Assembly: GCA_963971305.1 (NCBI GenBank)
Contig: OZ020303.1
Span: 57,164,867-57,228,866, forward strand
DNA: 64,000 nt
Direction: 5' to 3'
From: Arcuatula senhousia
Taxonomy: Eukaryota; Mollusca; Bivalvia; Mytilida; Mytilidae
Under the pieces are notes generated by a model that was not told the DNA's origin, ran no database searches, and worked only from the letters and a program-made list of their open reading frames with translations. Made by a program: the position numbers and the translations under genes. This document shows, piece after piece, positions 21,940 through 32,596 of this stretch (positions are counted from its first letter, which is position 1; each line of letters starts with the position of its first letter).

Positions 21940-22690
21940 TTTTCTCAAAATTTGTTTTGATATCTGTTGCCATTGTAACCATGCAGATCAGCCATTTTGA
22001 ACCTTTATATGGCAAAAAGACCATTTTCATTGTCTCAGGTTCTCTCTTGATTTATTGAATTTAACTATTTGATTTTTACTGAGTGTTAGTATGTGCTTTG
22101 TTATAAATTATCAATATGGTGAAGGTCGGCGCCAAATAACCAGTTTAACACCGCCACATTTTAAATGTGCCTGTCTTAAGCCAGAAAACTTTATCAAAGC
22201 TTATGTTTGTATTTCGTCGAATTTTGACAAGAAGAGGGTCTTTCATTTCATTTTTTGCTGGGGCTTGAATCCTATGTAATTCATTTTCAATCCAGGGCCA
22301 ATTGAAGAACAGCAAGCAGCGACCACTGGTTACATTGAAGGCTGCTGGCTGTTTTCCATTGTGGATTTTAAATTGTCGTTTATATTGTAGGTTGTAGAGC
22401 GTACACTTATTCCACATCTCATTATTTTCTAAGTCATAATGAGGCTCTTAAACATGTTAAGAAACAACTTTTTTTGATAAAAAAAGTAGACAAATTTATG
22501 CAAAATGACCACTTTTAAAAAGAATCAGCAACAATTAACACATCATCCTTCTTTACTTAATGTCTGTAAAAATATCAACGGCCATGGCAAAGTTGACTGG
22601 ATGATGAAAAATGGATATGGTTACCATGAAAACAAGCCAAAAGTTGACAAGTTTGTAAAGGAGCATTTGAGCATATACTATGTTGATTTG
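21940..22690 (+). repeat. duplicated segment shared with 29985-30365, interrupted by family A
   Basis: The left part (TTGATATCTGTTGCCATTGT, GCAGCCATTTTG-like, ATGGCAAAAA) and right part (GCAAAGTTGACTGGAT, ATATGGTTACCATG, AAGCCAAAAGTTGACA, TTTGTAAAGGAGCAT) recur in the same order at 29985-30365. There they are about 190 bp apart. Here a family A copy lies between them. Confidence 0.75.
22035..22435 (+). repeat. dispersed repeat family A, about 400-bp copy
   Basis: Begins TTGTCTCAGGTTCTCTCTTG. It contains the core GTTTAACACCGCCACATTTT then TGTGCCTGTCTTAAGCCAG, an AAAGCTTATGTTTGT block and a GCAGCGACCACTGGTTAC block. It ends GCGTACACTTATTCCACATC. Short open frames over it are chance. Confidence 0.8.
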
Positions 22691-22859
22691 TGTTGAAATT
22701 TATGCGGCACCACATTTACAAATACCAAATCGCGGGTGTAAACGGTTAATTTGGATATGCTATATATCGATATTTCAAGGAGTAACCTCTCATCAGTAGC
22801 ATTTAAACCAAAACATTGGAAGGTCGAAATCCCAAACAGTTTAAAACGAAAAGTACTCA

Positions 22860-23080
22860 AAACCAAAACGTTCGAACAAGGAAGCCAAATCCAGCACCGA
22901 GGATATCGACCATGTGCATTACAAGGAAAGAAACCTGGTGTTTTCATCAATTTTGAATTTAACTATCGGAAATTTCAGCGACAATATATTAGAAATTGTA
23001 TGGTAATTCGTGTCAGACAAGTCTGACTACCAGGCTTGTGATTATCCTCGGGGACCTCTGGTCCACCAGCAGCGGTTATA
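22860..23080 (+). repeat. dispersed repeat family C
   Basis: The blocks GGAAGCCAAAT, TATCGACCATGTGCATTACA, AGGAAAGAAACCTGGTGT and CAGACAAGTC match 55500-55670 in order. It ends in a CTCGGGGA..CACCAGCAG block also found near 61040. Confidence 0.65.
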
Positions 23081-23799
23081 ATGTGAAATAAGCTTTCATA
23101 AAAGGATTACATTCTGAACGGGAAAGATAAAAGCTTGGTATTTTGTTGAAGTTAAGAGACTTGATCGTCTTCTTGAATTATTATGGATTTTTTTAATTGT
23201 TCAGTATGTTACAAGAATTTATAAAGCAAAAAATAAGGTTCATTTAAAGTCAAAATCTAGTACATGTATTTTTAACAGGCCTGTGGTAATGCAAATGCGT
23301 AATGCAAATGCATTGTAATCATTTTCAGTAATGCAAAGTAATGTGTAATGCACAAATTCTGCATTACATGTAATGTAATGTAATGCATTACTTGGGTCAA
23401 AAGTTGTGTAATGCACCCATTACATTGCTTTACATGTCATTATATTTTTTCTCCAAAAAAAAGTAAATTTTTGAGTGAGAAAATGAAATTTAAAAAAATC
23501 TTTGAAAAACAATTATTATAGGTACATTGTATAGGATTCTAAACAGAAAGTTGTCAATCAACCCTTAATCCAGTAATATATTCATATGTACATGTACTTT
23601 TATTTGAGAATTAAATTATGCAAAGGATGCAATTAGCAACATGACACTATGTATGTCTGTACATAGTAAAGTAAGAAAAGAGAGACAAAAATATATTAGC
23701 TTCATTTGAAATCACCTTTTTGATGTTTGCAATTAAGAGGTCTTCAAGCATTACAATGACATTTTTATTGTGCTAGTTTGTTTTTATAACAACTAGATA

Positions 23800-24923
23800 T
23801 ATATGTTACAGTAAATATGCGTAATTAGGAAATTCATGTATTTACTGAAAATTAGTAAATACGTGAATTTACTGATGCACCTAGTAAATACATGTATTTA
23901 CTAAAATTGGTCAGTAAATACATGTATTTCCTAAAATTTTGAAGAGATTTTACACGTTTTTACTGAATGTTTTTAGAAATATGCAATTTGTTTAATTAGA
24001 TAGATACATATGACTTTGTGCCTAAAGGCAAAAATGCAAGTCAGAATGGTAAACCTTTATTGATAAAAAAAAGTGTTCACTATAAGAAAATTTGTGAACA
24101 TTAGGTCAAAAGATCGAAAATAGTTCATTAGTTTCATTTGAAATGGTGCAGCCAATGTGTTAAGATGGCACAATCTAAACAAAGAACATTTATAGATGAA
24201 TTGTATGGCTGGCTTCAAAGCAACCATATTTTACGTCCAGTACTGGTTGGTGATACAGACACTGTGGCAATTCCAGGGGTGGACAGAGGACGTGGTGACC
24301 CATGGAATCTTCTTTGTCTTATTACCAGTCACGATGACAAAAACGATCAATTTCAGTTGGCAACTAAATTTGGTCGACTAAATGGTTCCTACTCTAGAAA
24401 CCAATTCACCCCACTGTTAAAAGCACACTTATGCAAAATGATGTCGAATGTGACAAAGAAGTTAGCGTTCGGGAAGCAGCAAAACCACAGTCAATTGGCA
24501 CGGTACAAGGCTTTGTAAAGTGTTGTTGTAAAACTGGCTGCAAAACTAAAACCTGTACATGTATTAAGGCTCAAGTTTTGTGTAATTCAAGATGCCAAAA
24601 TAGTTTGCCTTGTAAAAATAAATAAAATAAATATGTAAACAATTGCATTGTAAAATCATACTTATTTTACAATTTGATCGTTTATTTGCATGTGATTTTA
24701 CTTGTATTTGATTTTGTGTTTCGAGATTGTGTTTCGATTTTGTAATAAAGATTGGTCAGTAAAAACGTGTAAAATTTGTCATAAAAATCAGTAAATACAT
24801 GTATTTACTGGTCATTTCAGTAAATACACGTATTTCCTAAAAGGCCCAGGAAATTCGCGTATTTACGGACACGATTAGGAAATACGTGTATTTCCTGATT
24901 ACATGAATTTACTGTAACATATA
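23800..24923. mobile_element. 1.1-kb TIR element with AGTAAATACATGTATTTACT palindromes, carrying integrase-tail sequence
   Basis: Perfect 17-bp inverted ends TATATGTTACAGTAAAT (23800-23816 and 24907-24923) are followed inward on both sides by several 18- to 20-bp palindromes of the AGTAAATACATGTATTTACT type. Between them lies broken coding sequence (24138-24622). The element sits inside the hAT-type element. The superfamily is not identified. Confidence 0.75.
24138..24622 (+). pseudogene. integrase/KRBA2-like C-terminal fragment with CxC-type Cys cluster, frameshifted
   Basis: Two overlapping frames (24138-24518 and 24431-24625) become one product if a single frameshift near 24412-24431 is allowed. 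The first gives VAIPGVDRGRGDPWNLLCLI and then LATKFGRLNGSYSRNQFTP. The second gives KEVSVREAA and GFVKCCCKTGCKTKTCTCIK, ending with a CNSRC..SLPCKNK tail, a dense cysteine cluster. From memory this order resembles the end of KRBA2-like and Ginger/gypsy-type integrase proteins in invertebrates, which is unverified. The integrase core is missing, so this is a captured or truncated C-terminus. A transposase-associated DNA-binding tail is an alternative reading. Confidence 0.55.
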
Positions 24924-25672
24924 CACTAATTGGGGTCACATTTCATTTATGAAAGGACAAAAGACCAAATGATTTAATCTTTAAATATAATTAATTGTAA
25001 AAACAGAAATGACATGTCTGTCTATAGTGGACTTGAAGTAAACACTGATTTAACCAAGAAGAATTCAAACTTGAAATAATGAAGAAAAAAAACTATAGTA
25101 TTTTTTAATAATGATAATTAAAAGTTTTTCAATATATGGTTATTTGTGACAATTCTACAGTAGCTTAAATAAGTTAGCCTCATTTTTATGTTGACCCTTT
25201 GTACCACTGGTAGTACAAACTGGATAAGCAATTAATATTCTTTGTATTTATTTCAAATCCATATATCCCCGCAACGAATTGTGATATGAGCTTTTTCGAA
25301 TTTTCACTGATTCATATTTATGTACAAACCATTACATGTTAGATGTTAAAAATCTCAAAACATTATTGTATACAGAACAAAAAATGGTGTTTTCTGCAGA
25401 TGACTTACGTACTAAAAGATTTTACCTATTAATGTTTAATCAAAATGTCATGTGCAATGCAATGCATTACATAAGCAAAGTAATGGTAATGTAATGCATT
25501 ACAGAAGAGAAAATAAGTAATGATAAACATTTGTAAAGTAATGGTAATGTTATGCATTACGTAAAGTCGTTGCATTGTTATTGACCCCAGGCCTGATTTT
25601 TAAAGTAAATAAATTCACAAGTTAGTTAAATATTAAGTTAAACAAGCATTCTGAGAGTATTGCAAAAATACA

Positions 25673-27391
25673 TAGTCCCCTACCGGCCTCATATATATTT
25701 CAGTCACTGGTAAAAATTTGTCAAACGAATGAAAACATAAACTTGATCAGTTCAATATCTACAAGGGATAATAAAAAAGTGCGGAAAACTGAAATTTCAG
25801 TGAATTTTCAATGTTCAAAGGGCCATAACTCCCGTAAAAATTTGTGGACCAGCACGAAACTCAAACTTGATCTGTATCTCATCATGGTCAACAAACATAC
25901 CAAAAATCAGTTCATTATCTGTAAGCGCTTAAAAAAAGTGCGGAAAACTGAAATTTTAGTGAATTTTCAATGTTCAAAGGGCCATAACTCCCGAAAAAGT
26001 TTGTGGACCGGCACAAAACTCATTCTTGTTCTGTAACTCATCATGGTAAACTCATATACTAAAATCAGTTCATTATCTGTAAGCGTTTAGAAACAAGAGG
26101 CTCCCAAGAGCCTGAATCGCTCACCTGGTCTTGATGTCAACCGTATGATGAACTTTGTAAAGCTAAATAAGCTGAACAATTAAGCAAGCGACAACCTTTC
26201 TCTATCTGCAATAGATTTCATTCTATAGGCCAAAACACTATTTTTTGCCTTTTAGGAGCTGTAACCCCTATAAAGGGTCATCTGACAACTTCGACCCTAT
26301 GGAGACCTTTGTAGAGCTAAATGAGCTTAACATTCAAGCAAGCAACAGCTTTTCTCTTTCTGCAATAATTATTATTCTATAGGCCAAAAACACTATTTTT
26401 TGCCTTTAAGGGGCTGTAACCCCTCTAAGGGGTCATCTGACAACTTCGACCCTATGGAGACTTTTGTAGAGCTAAATGAGCTGAACATTTAAGCAAGCAA
26501 CAGCTTTTCTCGATCTGCAATAGTTTTCATTCTTTTAGCCAAAAACATGAAAAATCTCTATTTTTCACCTTTAAGGATCTGTAACGACTTTAAGGGATCA
26601 TCTGACAACTTTGACTTAATGGAGAATTTTGTAGAACATTTGATGCTGAAGCAGTAAAGTGGCATCAGATCTCATCTATCACTTATACTTTTTGATTTAC
26701 AAACCAAAAACAGTAGTCTGACCCCCTTTTCTATCAAAAATCGAAAAACAAGTTTGGTGCAGAACACCCTAAGGATCATTGATACCAATTTTCATTAAAT
26801 TCTGTTCAGTAGTTTCAGAGAAGAAGATTTTTGAAAATTGTTAACAGACGACGACAGACGACGACGGACGCATAACTAAAAAGTGCAGAAATTTCAGTGA
26901 ATTTTCATGTTCAAAGGGCCATAATTCCCGTAAAATTTTGTGGACTGGCACGAAACTCAAACTTGATTTGTAACTAATCATGGTAAACTTACATACCAAA
27001 AATCCGCTTATTATCTATAAGCGTTTAGAAAAAAGTGGGGCAAACCGAGGCGTGACAAACGGACAGACAGAAGGACAGAGCGCAAACCTATAGGCCGAAA
27101 ATCAGTTCATTATCTGTAAGCGTTTAGAAAAAAAGTGCGGAAAACTGAAATTTCAGTCAATTTCATTGTTCAATGGCCATAACTCACGTAAAATTTTGTG
27201 GACCGGCACAACACTCATACTTGATCTGTAACTCATCATGGTATTTTAACTCACATACCAAAAATCAGCTCATTATATATAAGCATTTAGAAAAAAAAAT
27301 GTGGAAAACTGAGGCGTTACAGACGGACAGACAGACAGATGGACAGAGCGCAAACCTAAAGTCCCCTTCGGCTTTCGCCGGTAGGGGACTA
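25673..27391. mobile_element. tandem-core element with TAGTCCCCTACCGG ends
   Basis: The left end TAGTCCCCTACCGG (25673-25686) is perfectly inverted at the right end (27378-27391). Internally, about 159-bp units recur with GTGCGGAAAACTGAAATTTC, TTCAAAGGGCCATAACTCC and CAGTTCATTATCTGTAAGCG blocks. Just before the right end is a hairpin, CCTTCGGCTTTCGCCGG. A foreign element (26094-26872) interrupts the array. Open frames in the units are repeat artefacts. Confidence 0.8.
26094..26872 (+). mobile_element. nested tandem-core element with AGGCTCCCAAGAGCCT hairpin
   Basis: It begins with ACAAG and the hairpin AGGCTCCCAAGAGCCT (26098-26113), then GAATCGCTCACCTGG. Three units of about 154-166 bp follow (CTGTAACCCCT, AAGGGTCATCTGACAACTT, GCTAAATGAGCTGAACATT, AGCAAGCAACAGCTTTTCT). 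The element ends in a GACGACGACGGACGC run near 26870, where the host array resumes. Its normal 3' hairpin appears to be missing. Confidence 0.7.
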
Positions 27392-27534
27392 ATAAAGGCA
27401 AAAACATTTCACAAAAGTTACCTACTACATTTATACAGCTAGAATGTATACTAAAGAAATTTCGAGGAATAGGCCAGTCAAAACATTTTTTGAACTCATT
27501 GAATTCATTGTAAAAGATCGCGAATATTCGTTTT

Positions 27535-29045
27535 TATGTCGCCTGCAACGTGTTGCAGAAGCGACATATAGGGGTTACTTTGGCACTATCCGTCGTCTTG
27601 CGTCGTCCTGCGTCGTCGTCCTGCGTCGTCGTCCTGCGTCGTCCTGCGGCGTCACAAAAATTTCCGTCACAGTTTTCCAGGCAACTACATGTCACAGCCT
27701 CTTGATATTTGGTATGTAGCTTCATCACATAGTACTTTAAGGTGTAAAGCGATTTTATGCCCGAAAAATAACTACTTCCTGTTTGACGAATACTTAATGT
27801 TTTATATATAATGGACATAGATGCCAAATTTTCGTCACAGTTTTCCAGGCAACTACATGCCACAGCCTCTTGATATTTGGTATGTAGCTTCATCGCATAG
27901 TACTATAAGGTGTAAAGCGATTTTATGCCCGAAAAATAACTACTTCCTGTTTGACGAATACTTAAACTTTTATATACATGTGTATAATGGACATTGATGC
28001 CAAATTTTCGTCACAGTTTTCCAGGCAACTACATGCCACAGCCTCTTGATATTTGGTATGTAGCTTCATAGCATAGTACTATAAGGTGTAAAGCGATTTT
28101 ATGCCCAAAAAATAACTACTTCCTGTTTGACGAATACTTAAACTTTTATATACATGTGTATAATGGACATTGATGCCGAATTTTCGTCGCAGTTTTCCAG
28201 GCAACTACATGCCACAGCCTCTTGATATTTGGTATGTAGCTTCATCACATAGTACTATAAGGTGTAAAAGGATTTTATGCCTGAAAAATAACTACTTCCT
28301 GTTTGACGAATACTTAACGTTTTATATATAATGGACATGGATGCCAAATTTTCGTCACAGTTTTCCAGGCAACTACATGCCACAGCCTCTTGATATTTGG
28401 TATGTAGCTTCATCGCATAGTACTATAAGGTGTAAAGCGATTTTATGCCCGAAAAATAACTACTTCCTGTTTGACGAATACTTAAACTTTTATATACATG
28501 TGTATAATGGACATTGATGCCAAATTTTCGTCACAGTTTTCCAGGCAACTACATGCCACAGCCTCTTGATATTTGGTATGTAGCTTCATAGCATAGTACT
28601 ATAAGGTGTAAAGCGATTTTATGCCCAAAAAATAACTACTTCCTGTTTGACGAATACTTAAACTTTTATATACATGTGTATAATGGACATTGATGCCGAA
28701 TTTTCGTCGCAGTTTTCCAGGCAACTACATGCCACAGCCTCTTGATATTTGGTATGTAGCTTCATCACATAGTACTATAAGGTGTAAAAGGATTTTATGC
28801 CTGAAAAATAACTACTTCCTGTTTGACGAATACTTAACGTTTTATATATAATGGACATGGATGCCAAATTTTCGTCACAGTTTTCCAGGCAACTACATGC
28901 CACAGCCTCTTGATATTTGGTATGTAGCTTCATCGCATAGTACTATAAGGTGTAAGGCAATTTTATAGCTGAAAATTAACTACTTCCTGTTTTTGCGAAC
29001 AAACATAGATACGCAGGCGACATATGCCTTCCGGGGAAGGCTCCA
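27535..29045 (+). mobile_element. tandem-core Helitron-like element with 520-bp higher-order repeat
   Basis: The ends TATGTCGCCTGC (27535) and GCAGGCGACATA (29013-29024) are inverted. A left hairpin (CTGCAACGTGTTGCAG) and GTCGTCCT repeats follow the left end. The core has eight monomers starting near 27662, 27831, 28007, 28183, 28351, 28527, 28703 and 28871. The spacing pattern 176, 176, 168 repeats, so 27831-28350 and 28351-28870 are near-identical 520-bp copies. The right end has the hairpin GCCTTCCGGGGAAGGC followed by TCCATCTAG|TTT, which is like a Helitron 3' end (hairpin then CTRR). No Rep/helicase is present, so it is non-autonomous. Confidence 0.8.
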
Positions 29046-29495
29046 TCTAGTTTAAATCGTCCAATCAAATGCCAAAAAGTCACCAGGCAAAAAACCATTA
29101 GGAAAAGATCATAAATACCCATGTTAATATATCGTCCAATATTTATCAAATGTGAGGTGAACATGTCATCAGGCTATTGAATGTCGCCGGGCAATAGAAC
29201 ACCTTTCTATTACCCGCTAAAACGTTGGAATGATCAAATTAATAAAGAGTGATTTATTGTATTCAGTAATAATGCGTTTTACTTACCTTTAATGCATTTT
29301 TAAAATTTACATAGAAAATACATGACTGTCTCATATTTTGATTTGATTTGGTTTAAACTGAATCTTAATAGAACAGTATTCATGAGTTCTGTTCAGATCA
29401 TTGTTTGAACCATGTTTAATAGAACAAATTAGAAAACATTGATACATTAAACGTATGAAATGTGGAAGTGAGTTTGCATAGTAACCAAATAAACA
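29046..29495. other. intergenic, nothing recognised
   Basis: AT-rich, no supported feature. Confidence 0.4.
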
Positions 29496-29499
29496 ACAA

Positions 29500-29757
29500 T
29501 TTGGTTCTGAGGGGGGCTGACAGTTTCGGTCGAACCAGAATATTTATTTTCAATATTTTCCAGGTCAGAAAATTTATTTTTCTCCGCTTCGCGGCAAGAA
29601 TATTTATTTTTATATACTATAATATACTATGGGATCTGGGGCCAGGCTATTTATTTTTTTTGTTGGGGGTGAGGGCCAGAATATTTATTTTCAGCTTTGG
29701 CCAGGCCAGAATATTTATTAACAAAAACTGCCAGCCCTCCCTCAGAATCAAAATTTG
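29500..29757. mobile_element. short inverted-end element with AATATTTATTTT repeats
   Basis: The left end TTCTGAGGGGGGCTGACAGT and right end ACTGCCAGCCCTCCCTCAGA are inverted with few mismatches. The interior consists of about six copies of a CCAGAATATTTATTTTC-like motif. The 105-codon frame across it (IFIFNIF..IFIF) simply reads these repeats. Confidence 0.7.
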
Positions 29758-29984
29758 GCCGTCCCCTTACGCATACTGATTAAATCTTTAACTGGAGATT
29801 ACGGAATATTTGTCCGATTCTGATTTGGTTGTTTAAATACACACCCAGCATATTTTAACTTCCTTGTTGTTTGAAGCTTTGATGTTTGATGATTTTTCGG
29901 TAAGTCTGACAGGCACAATTATAAACGTCAAAAGTATCACTTTTTTAGAGCAATTCTCTGTAACCACCAAAATAATTTGGCACG

Positions 29985-30365
29985 CCATGTCCCAGATTTG
30001 ACTTATTTTAATGAATATATCAGTTGTTATTGACCAACTATTTACAAAAATAGCACTATAACACTCGTTTTGATATCCATTGCCATGATAACCAGTGCAG
30101 CCATTTTGGACCTTCTATAGATGGCAAAAAATCCATTTTCAAGTCTTACTTTGTCCGATAAAATTAACGAAATTTCTATCTAAAGCTTTTAAGAGTACGT
30201 GAAATGGGTAATAGGATATAGACTTATCCTTTCTTACTTTATGTTTGTAAAATGTTAATGGCCATTGCAAAGTTGACTGGATAATGAAAGATAGATATGG
30301 TTACCATGGTAACAAGCCAAAAGTTGACATTTTTGTAAAGGAGCATATGACCCTAGTTTATTCAT
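29985..30365 (+). repeat. duplicated segment shared with 21940-22690
   Basis: This is the uninterrupted copy of the unit described at 21940. It contains ATATGGTTACCATGGTAAC, a self-complementary stretch. Confidence 0.7.
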
Positions 30366-30970
30366 TGTTTCATCTTAGGGAAAAAAAACTTGCGCATCAT
30401 ATAGCACCATCAAGACTATCTTATCGTGCTTATGATAAAATGACAATAAGTTATTTAATGGTCATATCTTAGATTTTTGAAAATCAGATTACTTGAATTG
30501 CTTTCTGAATTAGCTCCATATTTCAAATGACCTTGACATCGTGACCGTTTACTTTGGAATCATTCCAAGGTCATAAAAAGATAAGCTCTCATATTTGGTA
30601 GATTTACTGAAGAGCTGCTACAATCTTTATGCTTAATTTAAATGGTTACATTGCTTAATACATAGCTGTCAATTTGTGCACTGTTACCATGGCAACCATT
30701 TTCACCATTGATTATCAATTGCTTATCCAATAAGTTTTGTACTGATCTTTTAATATATATTTAGTGAAAAAGTCTGAGTCTATGTCTTTATTTTTATGAA
30801 AAGCATAAAATGTGCTAAAAATGTTTTTAAAACTGACCGAAAGAATACAAGTTTTGAATAAATTTTCAACCAGAAAATGTCAATTTCTTACCATTTATAA
30901 GTCTCGTTCTGAGTTGTTATTTATGTTATAAGTTTAAAAACTCGTTTGAAGCTTCAAATAAAGAGCACAT
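30366..30970. other. probable older repeat, no gene
   Basis: A GTTACCATGGCAACCATTTT block near 30685, similar in style to the preceding duplicated segment, suggests the repeat continues. There is no coding signal. Confidence 0.35.
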
Positions 30971-31396
30971 TGGCTGTTTTCAGTTGACAAATAACTATAG
31001 TTCGTACTCGGGTAAACCCCGATGACCTTTAACCCCTACTCGAGTTTAACTCTGGCAAAGGCAGGGTTGGTAGAGTACGTGACGTCACGAGAAGAGTTTA
31101 CTTGTGACAATGTGACTGGATTTTAAAAATATTACTTATCTAATGTTTAATTTACATAATTACTTTAGAAAATATTGTTTTTTTTTATTTATTTTTTAAA
31201 AGTCTTGAAGTTTTATTGTTATTATATTGTCGCTTTGGTCAACTACATGCTAGAGTACCTTGTTCTATTGACAAATACACGAGTTAACTAGAATTACTTG
31301 TTCAGTTGACAAATCGAGTGTGCATGACCTTACCTAGCTATTAATAGAAATTTACTCTACTAGGGTTAACTCGAGTAGGTCAACTGAAAACGGCCA
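30971..31396. mobile_element. 426-bp MITE with 16-bp TIRs
   Basis: TGGCTGTTTTCAGTTG (30971-30986) and CAACTGAAAACGGCCA (31381-31396) are inverted with one mismatch. Further inside, CTCGAGTTTAAC/GTTAACTCGAG blocks add to the inverted symmetry. There is no coding sequence. Confidence 0.75.
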
Positions 31397-31784
31397 AAAA
31401 GATTGAATTGAAATATCAATCATTTTCTTGGGTAAATTTGGGTTTAAAAATTGCCTTTTTAGGGATATTATAAATTACCCAAAATGACTGCACTGGTTTC
31501 CATGGCAAAAATGTAAAAAATGATGAAATAATGGATTTTTGAATTAAAGGTTAATTGCAACATTTGAAATGAGAATCAGTCAAATCTGTGACAACGTGCT
31601 CCACCTATATTGAATATTTTTGGCGATACCAGAGAATTGCAACTACTATCAAGGTCAATATACCTAATGTACCGATGTGATAATTATGGTGGTATGAATT
31701 AGAGCATGACGTGTCACTTTATCTTATTTTTTTAGAAAAAAATCTCTTTTCCGTTAATTTTGGGCAACATTTTAAATATATGTA

Positions 31785-32215
31785 ATGGACGATAAAGAGA
31801 TGTGGAATAAGTGTACGCCACACAACCAACATTAAAGATACGGCAATTTAAAAAATCACAATGGTAAACAGCCAGCAGTCTTCAACATGACCAGTGGTCA
31901 CTGCTCGCTGTCTTGCATTGGCTCAAGACAAAAATACAATACATGAGATTCAAACAAATCCCTAGATTATCAACGTCAGTCCCATTTCTGGACATAAAAC
32001 AAAAAACAGATAGTTGACAAGGACAAACAAAAGCTTTGACAAGGATTCCTGGCTTAGGACAGGCACATATAAAATGTGGCGGGTTTAAACTAGTTTTTTT
32101 TTTACCCAACCTTTCCCCTATATTGTTAACTTGTACAAAGCACAAAAAATAACACACTTTAAAATCAAATCGATAAAAGTTCAATACACCAAGAGAGAAC
32201 CTGAGACAAGAGTAC
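31785..32215 (-). repeat. dispersed repeat family A, most complete copy, antisense
   Basis: On the minus strand it starts TTGTCTCAGGTTCTCTCTTG and passes through the core (AACCCGCCACATTTTATATG, CCTGTCCTAAGCCAGGA). It continues through AAAGCTTTTGTTTGTCC and AGACAGCGAGCAGTGACCAC, and ends in GTACACTTATTCCACATCTC. Confidence 0.8.
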
Positions 32216-32596
32216 TATACGAGAACAGCGAAACGTAAAGGAACTCTCTTGAGAACATTCAAAGTTACTGACAGCTAGCTCAGAAGCATTTATCGACTGA
32301 TGTAAAAAAAAAATCAAACATATCGATTCTAAATCCAACATAACACTTCGAACAACTAATGATTTAGTATTATATCATCACACAAAACCGACGTATTCGA
32401 TCGCTGTAATGTTTCGAAACAATAGTAAAAGATTAACGTTTTAGAATTACTATCATATTATCAATATTTCTACCAAAAACAACAAATTTAAATCTTTTTA
32501 TTTAACTTCCAACTTGTATCCTTTCATTTATAAGTTTTTGAATTAATATTCTATGTCAAGAGGCCATAGAATATTTCTAAAACTGTTGTATGTTTG
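32216..32596. other. intergenic, nothing recognised
   Basis: AT-rich, no supported feature. Confidence 0.4.

Larger units (their letters stand above)
23268..25603. mobile_element. hAT-type TIR element with 8-bp target-site duplication
   Basis: ATTTTTAA occurs directly before (23268-23275) and after (25596-25603) the element. The ends are CAGGCCTGTGGT at 23276 and the inverted CAGGCCTGGGGT ending at 25595. An 8-bp duplication with CAGG-type ends is the hallmark of hAT transposons. The subterminal regions (23285-23420, 25455-25580) are packed with TAATGCATTAC-type repeats. No hAT transposase is present. Most of the interior is taken up by a second TIR element (23800-24923), so this copy is non-autonomous. 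Confidence 0.85.

Noticed and set aside
24138..24518. Intact 126-codon gene
   Set aside because: The frame's last third is out of register; the conserved cysteine-rich continuation is in another frame, so it is a broken fragment.
25743..26036. 97-codon frame with two similar halves
   Set aside because: It is two monomers of the tandem-core element at 25673-27391.
27444..27893. Frames of 91 and 119 codons on opposite strands
   Set aside because: Both read through the GTCGTCCT run and the tandem monomers of a mobile element.
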